Shown one piece after another: positions 1 through 7,259 of a DNA stretch of 62,933 nucleotides. The notes under the pieces were generated by a model that was not told the origin of the DNA, ran no database searches, and was given only the letters and a program-made list of their open reading frames with translations. Position 1 is the stretch's first letter; each line of letters starts with the position of its first letter. Origin of the DNA: Bacteroidales bacterium UBA1176. Its GTDB lineage: Bacteria; Bacteroidota; Bacteroidia; Bacteroidales; WCHB1-69. Both the position numbers and the translations under genes were made by a program. The stretch is from positions 1 through 62,933 of the forward strand of contig DBYW01000026.1 in the NCBI GenBank assembly GCA_002311645.1, in the 5' to 3' direction.

Positions 1-13
1 AAGTTTCTACCGA

Positions 14-241
14 CTCCACTTTGAACAGGGATATTACTCCCTAAAAATGAAAGAAATGCACTGATAATCAGAAGATTGTCGGTGCATTTTCTGTTTATAA
101 AGCCCGCAGCTCTCCGAAACAAGGTTCCACGGGTGAGAATCCGGTTGCCGGGTGCAGAAAGTGTCTGATACACCGACAACTATCCATACCCCTATCCCTC
201 CGAAATGATGTCCGGATACGGTGGGGATGGTGGATGGGAAA
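14..241. repeat. Left 228-bp inverted repeat flanking the integrase
   Basis: This stretch is the reverse complement of 1472-1699. Identity starts at the CTCCACTTTG next to the tmRNA-like end and stops abruptly at 241, inside the 3' end of the integrase region. At least 68 consecutive codons read identically on the two copies, so the repeat is close to perfect. It contains a strong hairpin (16-bp stem with a few G-T pairs, loop AGAA, about 53-88). The outer flank at 1-13 differs from the tmRNA acceptor stem seen beyond the other copy. Confidence 0.9.
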
Positions 242-242
242 G

Positions 243-1385
243 CTACAACAGCTTGTCGCTCACCTCCTCCACCCGCTCGATAATGGTCTTGGGTAGGAGT
301 TTCGCATATACCGCCTCGGTGGTCTTGGTGCTGCTGTGCCCGAGTACCTTGCTGACCGTCAGCATATCCACCCCTGCATTCAGGAGGAGTGTCCCGCAGG
401 TATGACGTGCAAGGTGGGAGTGCAAAGTCTTCTTGATTCCGCAGACCTCCTGAATCTCCTTCAAATAGGAGTTGTACTTCTGGTTCGACAGTGTGGGTAA
501 TAGATACTGGTGCTTCACCAGTATCTCCTTCACGACAGGGAGAACGGGGATATACGCCATCACGCCGGTCTTTATCCTTTCCTTCACTATCCATTCCTTC
601 CCGTCATCATCCACCTTGATGTCCTTCTGGGTCAGACTTGACATATCGTAGAACGCCAAACCCGTATAACACTGGAAGATAAAAAGGTCCCGCACGTTTT
701 CCATAGACCTTGAACCCAGAACCTTGGTCCGTATCCTCCGGACTTCTTCAAGAGTCAGGGGGTCGGTCTTCACCTTGTCTTTATGGAACTTGAATGAAAT
801 GGGGTTGGTGGTGATATACCCCTCACGGATTGCATAGATGAGGATGGTTTTGAGTTTCCGCATATAACAGATTGCACTGTTGTTCGCCATCCGCCCCAAC
901 ATATAGGTGTAGATGTCCTCCATATCGGAGGTGGAGAGTTCGTTCATCATCTTGTCGGTCTTCATCGCCTCCTTGGTATAACGGATTGTGCATTTGTACT
1001 TCACATAGACTGCTTGTGTAATCAGACCGACCTTCCTTTTCTCCTGCTGCTTCACCATAAACTCGTCGAAGAGTGCATACACGGAAATGCTGTTCTGCTT
1101 GATTCCGTACTTGAACGCATAGACGAAGGTGTCCGCAGTGAAGAGGAGACCCCGCTTCAACATCTCGGTCTGCAAGGTATAACACTTCATACGGACCGCC
1201 TCGATGTATTCGTTGGTCTGGGTGTCGCCTTTGACCATCTGTCTTTTGTTGTTGAACGCCTTGGGGTTGATTCTACGGTTCAGGGAGACGTACCGTCTTT
1301 TACCGTCAATGATTACATAGAGTTCAAGGGGTGATAACCCGTCTTTCCCTGATTTGCTTTGTCTGCAAACGAAGTTGATTGTCAT
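243..1385 (-). CDS. Tyrosine recombinase / integrase (Bacteroidetes mobile-element type)
   Basis: A 380-residue site-specific recombinase. Residues 1-90 look like the arm-binding N-terminal domain common in Bacteroidetes integrases, about 100-195 like the SAM-like core-binding domain, and 210-375 is the catalytic domain. Visible catalytic residues are His324 and Arg327 (HLAR), His350 (LGH) and the nucleophile Tyr360 (AVYAKL). The first catalytic arginine, normally in TGLR, is replaced: the sequence reads YTGLAF. Loss of that arginine is known for the CTnDOT integrase family. The start is supported by GAAAGGAAA just upstream. The gene sits alone between 228-bp inverted repeats beside ssrA and has no excisionase or cargo gene with it. 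It may integrate, excise or invert the cassette. Confidence 0.93.
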   Translation of the reverse strand: MTINFVCRQSKSGKDGLSPLELYVIIDGKRRYVSLNRRINPKAFNNKRQMVKGDTQTNEYIEAVRMKCYTLQTEMLKRGLLFTADTFVYAFKYGIKQNSISVYALFDEFMVKQQEKRKVGLITQAVYVKYKCTIRYTKEAMKTDKMMNELSTSDMEDIYTYMLGRMANNSAICYMRKLKTILIYAIREGYITTNPISFKFHKDKVKTDPLTLEEVRRIRTKVLGSRSMENVRDLFIFQCYTGLAFYDMSSLTQKDIKVDDDGKEWIVKERIKTGVMAYIPVLPVVKEILVKHQYLLPTLSNQKYNSYLKEIQEVCGIKKTLHSHLARHTCGTLLLNAGVDMLTVSKVLGHSSTKTTEAVYAKLLPKTIIERVEEVSDKLL

Positions 1386-1422
1386 TTTCCTTTCAATTTT
1401 ATGTTATACAATAAGTTATGAA

Positions 1423-1461
1423 GAGAAAAATCGGTCTCAGTTGAGAAAAACTCGGTCTCAG
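1423..1461. repeat. Tandem pair of near-identical ~18-bp direct repeats upstream of the integrase
   Basis: GAGAAAAATCGGTCTCAG (1423-1440) is followed after 2 bp by GAGAAAAACTCGGTCTCAG (1443-1461); they differ by one inserted base and have a 20-bp period. They lie 38-76 bp upstream of the integrase start and just inside the right inverted repeat. Tandem sites in this place are usually integrase arm-binding sites or operators. That role is inferred. Confidence 0.75.
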
Positions 1462-1471
1462 ATTTGGAACA

Positions 1472-1699
1472 TTTCCCATCCACCATCCCCACCGTATCCG
1501 GACATCATTTCGGAGGGATAGGGGTATGGATAGTTGTCGGTGTATCAGACACTTTCTGCACCCGGCAACCGGATTCTCACCCGTGGAACCTTGTTTCGGA
1601 GAGCTGCGGGCTTTATAAACAGAAAATGCACCGACAATCTTCTGATTATCAGTGCATTTCTTTCATTTTTAGGGAGTAATATCCCTGTTCAAAGTGGAG
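1472..1699. repeat. Right 228-bp inverted repeat, abutting tmRNA 3' end
   Basis: Reverse complement of 14-241. Its outer end (1695-1699) overlaps the last bases of the tmRNA acceptor stem, which marks the ssrA 3' end as the recombination target. Inside, AAATGCAC/GTGCATTT forms the base of the same long hairpin found in the left copy (about 1625-1660). A shorter hairpin AGGGA/TCCCT lies about 15 bp from the tmRNA end. Confidence 0.9.
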
Positions 1700-2081
1700 C
1701 CGGAGGGAGTCGAACCCTCGTCCAAACAAGCCGCAGAAATGCTTTCTACAAGTTTAGTCCTCGTTTGCTTGTCGGCTGCTGTATGGTACGGGACTGACCT
1801 TGCAGCAGCTTATCTTCTAAAGTTTCGCGCGCGCATCGAAGCCTGCGCTCGCTATCAGTCCTTTTACGACGCCTCGGACCGGACGTTGGACGGAAGAACT
1901 TCCGGGGAGACGCCCGCGGCTGCGGACCTTGTCCGTGCGGCGGGATCCGCGGCGGTTACGCTGCGAATGCATAAGAAGTTTCGCCGTTTATTGGCATGGG
2001 AGTTGACTGTTGACGGAATCGGCTCGCAAGTTCCGACCTGCTTACATTCCCCCGTTCTCGCTGTCAAAACCAAACGGCCCC
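1695..2081 (-). ncRNA. ssrA: Transfer-messenger RNA (tmRNA)
   Basis: The 5' end GGGGCCG (2081-2075) pairs over 7 bp with CGGCTCC (1702-1696), giving the tRNA-like acceptor stem with one G-U pair. The T arm with GGTTCGACTCC follows the family pattern. The tag reading frame on the minus strand (1985-1956) encodes GETSYAFAA followed by TAA, close to the GETNYALAA and GENNYALAA tags known in Bacteroidales. The discriminator base A is encoded but CCA is not: CTT follows. About 387 nt, normal for the family. It rescues stalled ribosomes together with SmpB. Its 3' end is the insertion point of the integrase cassette. Confidence 0.95.
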
Positions 2082-2088
2082 GGGGAAT

Positions 2089-2116
2089 AAAGGAGAGGCT
2101 AAAGAACCTCTCCTTT
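2089..2116 (-). terminator. Intrinsic terminator overlapping the stop of the DUF1573 gene
   Basis: AAAGGAGAGG and CCTCTCCTTT form a perfect 10-bp stem with an 8-nt loop that contains the stop codon of the DUF1573 gene. The tmRNA 5' end lies only about 8 nt beyond the stem, so the tmRNA promoter must lie inside the upstream gene or the tmRNA is processed from read-through transcripts. Confidence 0.65.
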
Positions 2117-2518
2117 CAGTTGTAAAATCACCCTGTCCGTGTTGGCATTGGACAGAACTGTGATTCTCTTGCTGATGAGCCCTTTGTTCTTGGCGGTGTA
2201 GGTGGCCTTGATGGTCCCTTGCTTGCCCGGCATCACCGGCTGTTTGCCCCAGTCCACGGTCGTGCAGTCGCACGAGGAGATGACGTCGTCCAAGATCAGC
2301 GGTTTCTTGCCGATGTTGGTGAAGGTGATGGTGACCACTTTCACGTCGCCGACCTTCAAAGTGCCGAAATCAACAGTCGGTTTGTCGAATTGTATTTCGG
2401 CGCCGGTGCCTGTATAGACGGCTTTGGCGGGACTTTTCGAGGAGGATGTCTTGCTGGTTTGGGCTTGAAGCCCCCACATAGAGCAAAATATCAGGCTGAG
2501 AATCAGTATTTTTTTCAT
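2099..2518 (-). CDS. DUF1573 secreted Ig-like protein (first of two)
   Basis: 139 residues with a signal peptide (cleavage after LQA near residue 19) and one DUF1573 domain at about 40-137, an Ig-like fold related to ASPM/SPD-2/Hydin domains. The family signature is visible: VDFGTLKVGD, FTNIGKKPL, and the paired cysteines of SSCDCTTV. The protein should sit in the periplasm or outer envelope. It is 21 bp downstream of a paralogous gene and probably co-transcribed with it. No enzymatic residues are seen and the function is unknown. Confidence 0.88.
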   Translation of the reverse strand: MKKILILSLIFCSMWGLQAQTSKTSSSKSPAKAVYTGTGAEIQFDKPTVDFGTLKVGDVKVVTITFTNIGKKPLILDDVISSCDCTTVDWGKQPVMPGKQGTIKATYTAKNKGLISKRITVLSNANTDRVILQLKGEVL

Positions 2519-2539
2519 CGTCGTGATTTTAAGGGTGTG

Positions 2540-2992
2540 TTATTGGGCTTTCACGGGGCTGCTCTCATTGGCGGGAGCGGCTTCCGCTGGCTTTGCGGAA
2601 ACATTGCCTTTAATGTTGAGGACCACGCGGTTGTTGACGGCGTTGGACTCAACCGTGATGCTCTTGTTGATGAGGCCGATGCGGTTGGTGTTGTATTTCA
2701 CCTTGATGACGGCCTTCTTGCCCGGAGCGATAGGGTCTTTCGGCCATTCAGGAACGGTGCAGCCGCAACTGGAACGGCAATTTGTCAAGATCAAATCTGC
2801 CTTGCCGGTGTTCTTGAAAACAAACTCACAGGTGCCGTTGTCGCCTTGCATGATTTCACCATAGTCGTGAACCAGGTTTTCAAAGGTGATTTCGGGCTCT
2901 TTCACTTTTTTGGGTTTGTCAGCGTTTGCGTCTTGGGCTACTGCGGAAAACACAAAAGCCATAACGATCAATAAACTGAATACTTTTTTCAT
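2540..2992 (-). CDS. DUF1573 secreted Ig-like protein (second of two)
   Basis: 150 residues: signal peptide (AVA-Q near residue 19), a lysine-rich linker, then a DUF1573 domain at about 34-130 with VHDYGEI, FKNTGKADLIL and RSSCGCTVPEWP. The cysteine pair aligns with that of the downstream paralog. The C-terminus is Ala/Pro/Glu-rich and looks disordered. It is the first gene of a likely two-gene unit that ends at the terminator before ssrA. Function unknown; many Bacteroidetes carry several DUF1573 proteins. Confidence 0.88.
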   Translation of the reverse strand: MKKVFSLLIVMAFVFSAVAQDANADKPKKVKEPEITFENLVHDYGEIMQGDNGTCEFVFKNTGKADLILTNCRSSCGCTVPEWPKDPIAPGKKAVIKVKYNTNRIGLINKSITVESNAVNNRVVLNIKGNVSAKPAEAAPANESSPVKAQ

Positions 2993-3076
2993 AATAGTGT
3001 ATTTTTTGAGTTGTTGTAAAATTATGTTGCCTATATAATAAAAACAGTTGCAAAGACTACAGTTTGGTGCCGTAGT

Positions 3077-3520
3077 TTAAAAAGGCTGAATTTTTTTTAT
3101 CGCTTCGATGGCAAGACGATAGCTGTCAAGGCCGAAGCCGGCGATGAATCCGAAGCATGCCGCAGATATGGCAGAGGTCCGGCGGTATTGTTCGCGTCCG
3201 AAGAGATTGCTGATGTGCACTTCCACGACAGGACAAGACGTCGTGCGCACGGCATCGGCAATGACGACGGAGGTGTGTGTGTAGGCGCCTGCGTTGAGTA
3301 CGATGCCGGTATAGCCAGTGGCCTTGGCGATGTGGTGCGCCAGGCGGGTCTCGTCGTCCTCCTGCACAAAGTCGATGTCCGCATCGGGGAACTCTTGGCG
3401 AAGTTTCTCCAAGTATTCTTCAAAGGAGAGGCTACCATACACATCTATCTCCCTGGTGCCGAGTTGGCCGAGGTTGACCCCATTGACAATCAGAATGCGT
3501 GTTTTGTGCGACCTATTCAT
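3077..3520 (-). CDS. aroQ: 3-dehydroquinate dehydratase, type II
   Basis: 147 residues, normal for the type II enzyme, which converts 3-dehydroquinate to 3-dehydroshikimate in the shikimate pathway (cytoplasmic dodecamer in the family). Family motifs: NGVNLGQLGTRE ending in Tyr28-Gly (catalytic tyrosine), GAYTHTS, EVHISN with catalytic His102, and GREQYRRTSAIS. NAGAYTHTS has Ala where Pro is usual. The start at 3520 overlaps the upstream FtsB-like gene by 8 bp, which suggests translational coupling. The frame stays open further upstream but that part is out-of-frame FtsB-like sequence, so the longer start was rejected. Confidence 0.95.
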   Translation of the reverse strand: MNRSHKTRILIVNGVNLGQLGTREIDVYGSLSFEEYLEKLRQEFPDADIDFVQEDDETRLAHHIAKATGYTGIVLNAGAYTHTSVVIADAVRTTSCPVVEVHISNLFGREQYRRTSAISAACFGFIAGFGLDSYRLAIEAIKKIQPF

Positions 3521-3827
3521 GGATGATGATGAAGACATCTTCGTTTTCCTTGTGCATGTTGAGGTGCTCGCGAGCGTATTTTTCCAGCAGGACAGAGTCG
3601 GCGTTGAGCTGGTCGAAGGTGTACACATTGCCCACCTGGTTTTTGGTGTGCGTGATTTTGTTCTCCAAATTGTCAATCTTGCGATTCAGCTCGTGCTGGG
3701 TCTTGGGCGTGTTGTCGGAGATGAAAAACAGATACAACAGGAACAGCACGGTGGTTACGCCGTACAGGATCGCGAAAAAGCGGATTCTTTTTCTCTTGTG
3801 TTGTTCCTGTTCCTGTTCCTGTTCCAT
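3513..3827 (-). CDS. FtsB/DivIC-family septum formation initiator
   Basis: 104 residues. A short Glu/Gln- and Arg/Lys-rich cytoplasmic N-terminus is followed by one membrane segment (about 16-37) and a periplasmic coiled coil (about 40-68). This is the FtsB/DivIC layout of divisome proteins that bridge FtsL and FtsQ. The gene starts 6 bp after the rny stop and overlaps aroQ by 8 bp. Its place in an operon with zapA supports a role in division. Family members are poorly conserved, so the assignment rests on architecture and context. Confidence 0.8.
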   Translation of the reverse strand: MEQEQEQEQHKRKRIRFFAILYGVTTVLFLLYLFFISDNTPKTQHELNRKIDNLENKITHTKNQVGNVYTFDQLNADSVLLEKYAREHLNMHKENEDVFIIIHE

Positions 3828-3833
3828 GTCGTT

Positions 3834-5375
3834 TTATCTTGCGTAGTTTACGGAGCGTGTTTCGCGGATGACGGTGATCTTGATTTGGCCGGGGTAGGTC
3901 ATCTCGTTTTGGATCTTCTTGGAGAGGTCCATGGAGATGCGGTTGGCCTCGGCGTCGGAGACTTTTTCGGCGCCGACGATGACGCGCAATTCACGGCCTG
4001 CCTGGATGGCGTAGGTCTTGACCACGCCGGGGTAGGTGAGGGCGAGGTTCTCAAGGTCGTTGAGGCGCTTCATGTAGGCCTCGACCACTTCGCGGCGTGC
4101 GCCGGGTCGTGCGCCGGAGATGGCGTCGCACACTTGGACGATGGGGGCGATGAGGGTGGTCATCTCCATCTCATCGTGGTGGGCGCCGATGGCGTTGACG
4201 ATTTCGGGGCGTTCCTTGTATTGCTCAGCCAGACGGGCACCGAAGAGGGCGTGCGGCATTTCAGGTTCGGTGTCGGGCACTTTGCCAATGTCGTGCAGCA
4301 GGCCGGCGCGGCGGGCGATCTTGGGATTGAGCCCGAGCTCGGACGCCATAGTCGCGCTCAGGTTGGCCACCTCCTTGGCATGCTGCAGGAGGTTCTGTCC
4401 GTAGGAGGAACGGTAGCGCATTTTGCCGACAAGACGCATTAGCTCGTGCGGCATGTTGTTGATACCCAGATCAATGCAGGTGCGCTTGCCGATTTCGGCA
4501 ATTTCCTGCTCGATCTGTTTCTTGGTCTTGGCAACGACCTCTTCGATACGGGCGGGGTGGATACGGCCGTCGGAAACCAGTTTCTTGAGGGACTGGCATG
4601 CGATTTCGCGGCGCACGGGGTCGAAGCTGGAGAGCAGGATGGTGTCGGGGGAGTCGTCGATGATGACATCCACGCCGGTGAGGTTCTCTAAGGTCCGGAT
4701 GTTGCGGCCTTCGCGGCCGATGATGCGGCCCTTGATTTCGTCGTTCTCGAGGTTGAAGACGGAAACGGTGTTCTCGATGGCGGCTTCCACGCCGGTGCGT
4801 TGGATGGCGTTGACCACGACCTTCTTGGCTTCGAGGTTTGCGGTGGCCTTGGCCTCGTCGAGGATGTCCTTGACAAGCACCACAGCGTCAGCACGGGCTT
4901 CGTCTTGCATCAGTGCGATGAGTTGTTCCTTGGCTTGCTCGGAAGTCAGCTCAGCGATGGATTCCAGCTTGGCCTTTTGGATGGCCGTCTGGTTCTCGAG
5001 TTCCTTCTGTTTTTGGGCGACGGCTTGCAGTTGCTTGTCTAATTTGTCCTTGAGGGTGTTGTTTTCGTTGGTCTTGCGGTTCAGATCTTCCATCTTTTGT
5101 CCCAACGTGTTTTCTTTCTGCTTGATGCGGTTCTCGGCGGCGGCTAATTGCTGGTTGCGTTCGTTGACCGTTTTCTCGTAGTCGCTCTTGAGTTGGAGGA
5201 ATTTTTCCTTGGCTTGCAGTATTTTCTCTTTCTTGAGGAGTTCACCGTCCTCTTCTGCTTTCTTGAGGGCCTCGCGGCCTGCTTTCGTAAGTTGTTTCTT
5301 CAATAGGGTATAGGCGAGTCCGATGCCGGCCGCAAGGCCGATAAGAATGCCTATCACAATCCAAAGTCCTGTCAT
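3834..5375 (-). CDS. rny: Ribonuclease Y
   Basis: 513 residues, full length. An N-terminal membrane anchor (about 4-24) precedes a long Lys/Glu/Gln coiled coil (about 30-190), a KH RNA-binding domain around 215-275 (GRIIGREGRNIR), and an HD phosphohydrolase domain from about 345 with LLHDIGK near 361 and GAHHDEME. RNase Y is a membrane-bound endoribonuclease that starts mRNA decay. It lies just downstream of 6S RNA and 6 bp upstream of the FtsB-like gene. The C-terminal motif YPGQIKITVIRETR is typical of the family. Confidence 0.96.
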   Translation of the reverse strand: MTGLWIVIGILIGLAAGIGLAYTLLKKQLTKAGREALKKAEEDGELLKKEKILQAKEKFLQLKSDYEKTVNERNQQLAAAENRIKQKENTLGQKMEDLNRKTNENNTLKDKLDKQLQAVAQKQKELENQTAIQKAKLESIAELTSEQAKEQLIALMQDEARADAVVLVKDILDEAKATANLEAKKVVVNAIQRTGVEAAIENTVSVFNLENDEIKGRIIGREGRNIRTLENLTGVDVIIDDSPDTILLSSFDPVRREIACQSLKKLVSDGRIHPARIEEVVAKTKKQIEQEIAEIGKRTCIDLGINNMPHELMRLVGKMRYRSSYGQNLLQHAKEVANLSATMASELGLNPKIARRAGLLHDIGKVPDTEPEMPHALFGARLAEQYKERPEIVNAIGAHHDEMEMTTLIAPIVQVCDAISGARPGARREVVEAYMKRLNDLENLALTYPGVVKTYAIQAGRELRVIVGAEKVSDAEANRISMDLSKKIQNEMTYPGQIKITVIRETRSVNYAR

Positions 5376-5450
5376 AATATATTATGGTATTCGTTAAAAA
5401 TTAGTTTGTTAAGTTTTTCAGTTTATATTTTTGGTGACGGGACAAGCAAT

Positions 5451-5637
5451 AAAAAAACCGCATAAGTTCCATAGGGTTTCGAAAAACTCCTATGTGATAA
5501 GATCGAAGGTGCCGTCCGACTTCGAGCGTCCCAGGGCTGTTAAGCCATCTAAAAGATTCGGGCCTGTTCTTGGCGAACGAGCGTCCCCTTCGTTTGTGAA
5601 TGTGTTGAGTTTAACAAACGTATCAGAACTTATGCGG
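5451..5637 (-). ncRNA. ssrS: 6S RNA
   Basis: About 180 nt on the minus strand. The ends pair perfectly over 12 bp: CCGCATAAGTTC (5458-5469) with GAACTTATGCGG (5626-5637), closing a long rod with a large internal bubble as in 6S RNA. The 3' strand carries a small hairpin CATAGG/CCTATG at 5471-5495. Seven T residues (5457-5451) follow the terminal stem and form the terminator. The gene lies directly after zapA, as in many bacteria. 6S RNA binds housekeeping RNA polymerase by mimicking an open promoter. Identified by structure and synteny, not by search. Confidence 0.82.
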
Positions 5638-5658
5638 GATGGGGTCTTCAAAGAACGA

Positions 5659-5958
5659 TTAATCAACTTGAAATTTGTCAGTCAATGCCTTGAGGGATTC
5701 CATCATGGGCTCTATCTCCTCCTCATATTCTTGCAGCCTCTGTTCATCTTCGAGCCATCTTACTACAAAGTCGACCAGTATCATTGACATCAAGTCCTGT
5801 TGATCCTTATATTTCCATTTTTTGGCAAAATCCAAAAAACTGTCATTGATCACTTTCTCGGCTTCCCGGAAGTAGTGTTCCCATTCTTTCTTTATCACGA
5901 TGGTCAGGGGGCGTTGTGCTACCGTGACCGTGATCTTTATCCTGTTGTCGTCCTCCAT
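5659..5958 (-). CDS. zapA: Cell division protein ZapA
   Basis: 99 residues from the ATG at 5958 (MEDDNRIKI). ZapA pattern: a beta-rich N-terminal part (IKITVTVAQRPLTIVIK), then a long helix with QDLMSMILVDFVVRWLEDEQ forming a coiled coil. It binds FtsZ and promotes bundling of protofilaments at the Z ring. An in-frame start 30 bp further upstream lies inside the preceding gene and was not chosen. The stop of the upstream coiled-coil gene is 2 bp before this ATG, so the two are translated together. 6S RNA follows. Confidence 0.85.
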   Translation of the reverse strand: MEDDNRIKITVTVAQRPLTIVIKKEWEHYFREAEKVINDSFLDFAKKWKYKDQQDLMSMILVDFVVRWLEDEQRLQEYEEEIEPMMESLKALTDKFQVD

Positions 5959-5960
5959 GA

Positions 5961-6251
5961 CTACTTGTTCTTGAGAAGCGCTATGCAATTGTCTATCTCC
6001 CGCACCCAGTCGTTTATCTGCTTTCTCGTCTTTTTGTTGTCTTCGTTGTTTAGTATGGTTTTAGTTACGGATAGTATTTTCAATTTGTCCTCCACATCCC
6101 GGGCCTGTTCGTGCAGACTTTCGTTCTCTTTCACTAACCTGTCCCGCTCCGCACGCAAGGCTTTGTTCTCACTCTGGAGGTCGTCCATCTTCGCCAAAGC
6201 CGCTTTGACGTTGTATTCTATCTTGAGGTACAAACTATCAAACTTGGCCAT
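5961..6251 (-). CDS. Small coiled-coil protein upstream of zapA
   Basis: 96 residues, almost entirely helical. A heptad-like coiled coil spans about 15-65 (KMDDLQSENKALRAERDRL), with a C-terminal Asn/Lys-rich helix. No signal peptide or membrane segment. Small coiled-coil genes often precede zapA in Bacteroidetes, and a ZapB-like or division-accessory role is plausible from context. This is inference: coiled coils resemble each other and no diagnostic motif is seen. It is the first gene of the operon and has a good promoter at 6272-6300. Confidence 0.75.
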   Translation of the reverse strand: MAKFDSLYLKIEYNVKAALAKMDDLQSENKALRAERDRLVKENESLHEQARDVEDKLKILSVTKTILNNEDNKKTRKQINDWVREIDNCIALLKNK

Positions 6252-6271
6252 TTGCGATTTTTTTTGACGTG

Positions 6272-6300
6272 CAAAAATACACTTTTTTTGTGCTTGTCAA
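6272..6300 (-). promoter_or_regulatory. Promoter for the coiled-coil/zapA/6S/rny operon
   Basis: On the minus strand TTG (6300-6298) is separated by 18 bp from TATTTTTG (6279-6272), followed by C. This matches the Bacteroidetes housekeeping promoter (TTTG/TTG near -33, TAnnTTTG near -7). The coiled-coil gene starts about 20 bp downstream. Confidence 0.7.
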
Positions 6301-6425
6301 GTCTCCGATATTTTTTATCAGTATGCGTTTGATGCTTTTTTTTGACCATATCTTGCTGTTTTTCAGCTTGTAATTTCAATTTATAAACACGGCTGTGTTT
6401 TTATTTTTCAAAAAAAAATTGCATG

Positions 6426-6458
6426 TTGTGTTTTTGTTTTAAAAAAAATGTATTTTTG
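6426..6458 (+). promoter_or_regulatory. Promoter of the sigma factor gene
   Basis: TATTTTTG at 6451-6458 is a clear -7 box; TTG at 6426-6428 lies 22 bp upstream. The rest of 6252-6567 is very AT-rich, holds the divergent promoters of the two flanking units and an AAAGGAG ribosome site before 6568, and shows no gene. Confidence 0.6.
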
Positions 6459-6567
6459 CCAGTCTAATAAACACTTTTTGTAACCCTCAAAAAAATATAG
6501 GAGACCTGCTATCGGATAAAAGTTCTACTTTCTTAGTTTACAAACACTTAAAAGAAAGGAGTGCAAG

Positions 6568-7152
6568 ATGAAAACGGCTATGTTGACCGACAGCCAGTTG
6601 ATAGCAAGTTATCAATCCGGTAATGAATTGGCACTGAAAACTCTCATTCTCCGCTACGAGAAGCGGCTCTTCTCTTATATCCTTATCTCGGTGAAGAGCA
6701 AGGAACTTGCGGAGGACATTTTCCAGGACACCTTCATCAAGGTGATCAATACCATACGTTCAGGCAACTACCGCGATGAGGGCAAGTTTTTCCAGTGGGT
6801 TATGCGCATCGCCAACAACCTCAAGATCGACTATTACCGCAAGATGCAGCGTCTGCCCGTCTTTGAGGGCAACGGGGAATATGATATTTTCGACCTGTTG
6901 AGCACCCGCGAGGACTCTGTTGAGCAGAAAATCGTCAAGGAGCAGATCTTTGCCGATCTACACCGCGTGGTTGAGCTGCTCCCCGAGGAACAGAAAGAGG
7001 TGCTGAACATGCGCATCTACCAAGACTATAGTTTCAAGGAGATTGCCGAGCTTACGGGTGTGAGCATCAACACCGCGCTCGGACGCATGCGTTATGCCCT
7101 TATTAACCTTCGCAAAATTATTGAAAAAAACAAGGTTGTCATCGAATCCTAA
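6568..7152 (+). CDS. ECF-type RNA polymerase sigma factor
   Basis: 194 residues. Region 2 (about 20-90) includes LAEDIFQDTFIKV and FFQWVMRIANNLKIDYYRK; region 4 (about 130-185) has LPEEQKEVLNMRIYQDYSFKEIAELTGVSINTALGRMRYAL, a helix-turn-helix for the -35 element. Length and layout are those of extracytoplasmic-function sigma factors. AAAGGAG lies 7-8 bp before the ATG. No anti-sigma gene is adjacent: the next gene is efp with its own promoter. It may therefore be a constitutive or growth-related sigma rather than a classical anti-sigma-controlled one (inference). Confidence 0.92.
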   Translation: MKTAMLTDSQLIASYQSGNELALKTLILRYEKRLFSYILISVKSKELAEDIFQDTFIKVINTIRSGNYRDEGKFFQWVMRIANNLKIDYYRKMQRLPVFEGNGEYDIFDLLSTREDSVEQKIVKEQIFADLHRVVELLPEEQKEVLNMRIYQDYSFKEIAELTGVSINTALGRMRYALINLRKIIEKNKVVIES

Positions 7153-7215
7153 AGGCAACAGACTTTTTTTTGATGAGAAAATGACCCAACCGTCGGCGGC
7201 AAAGAAAAAAAAACG

Positions 7216-7223
7216 TACTTTTG
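7216..7223 (+). promoter_or_regulatory. -7 promoter box for efp
   Basis: TACTTTTG followed by C, 37 bp before the efp ATG, matches TAnnTTTG. No convincing TTG lies 19 bp upstream. Confidence 0.5.
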
Positions 7224-7259
7224 CCGCCGATTTTTTATATTAACCAAGATGTAATCTTT

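Noticed and set aside
3077..3676. Longer aroQ reading starting at 3676
   Set aside because: The extra 52 residues are out-of-frame FtsB-like sequence (Thr/Ser/Lys-rich); the family N-terminus begins at 3520.
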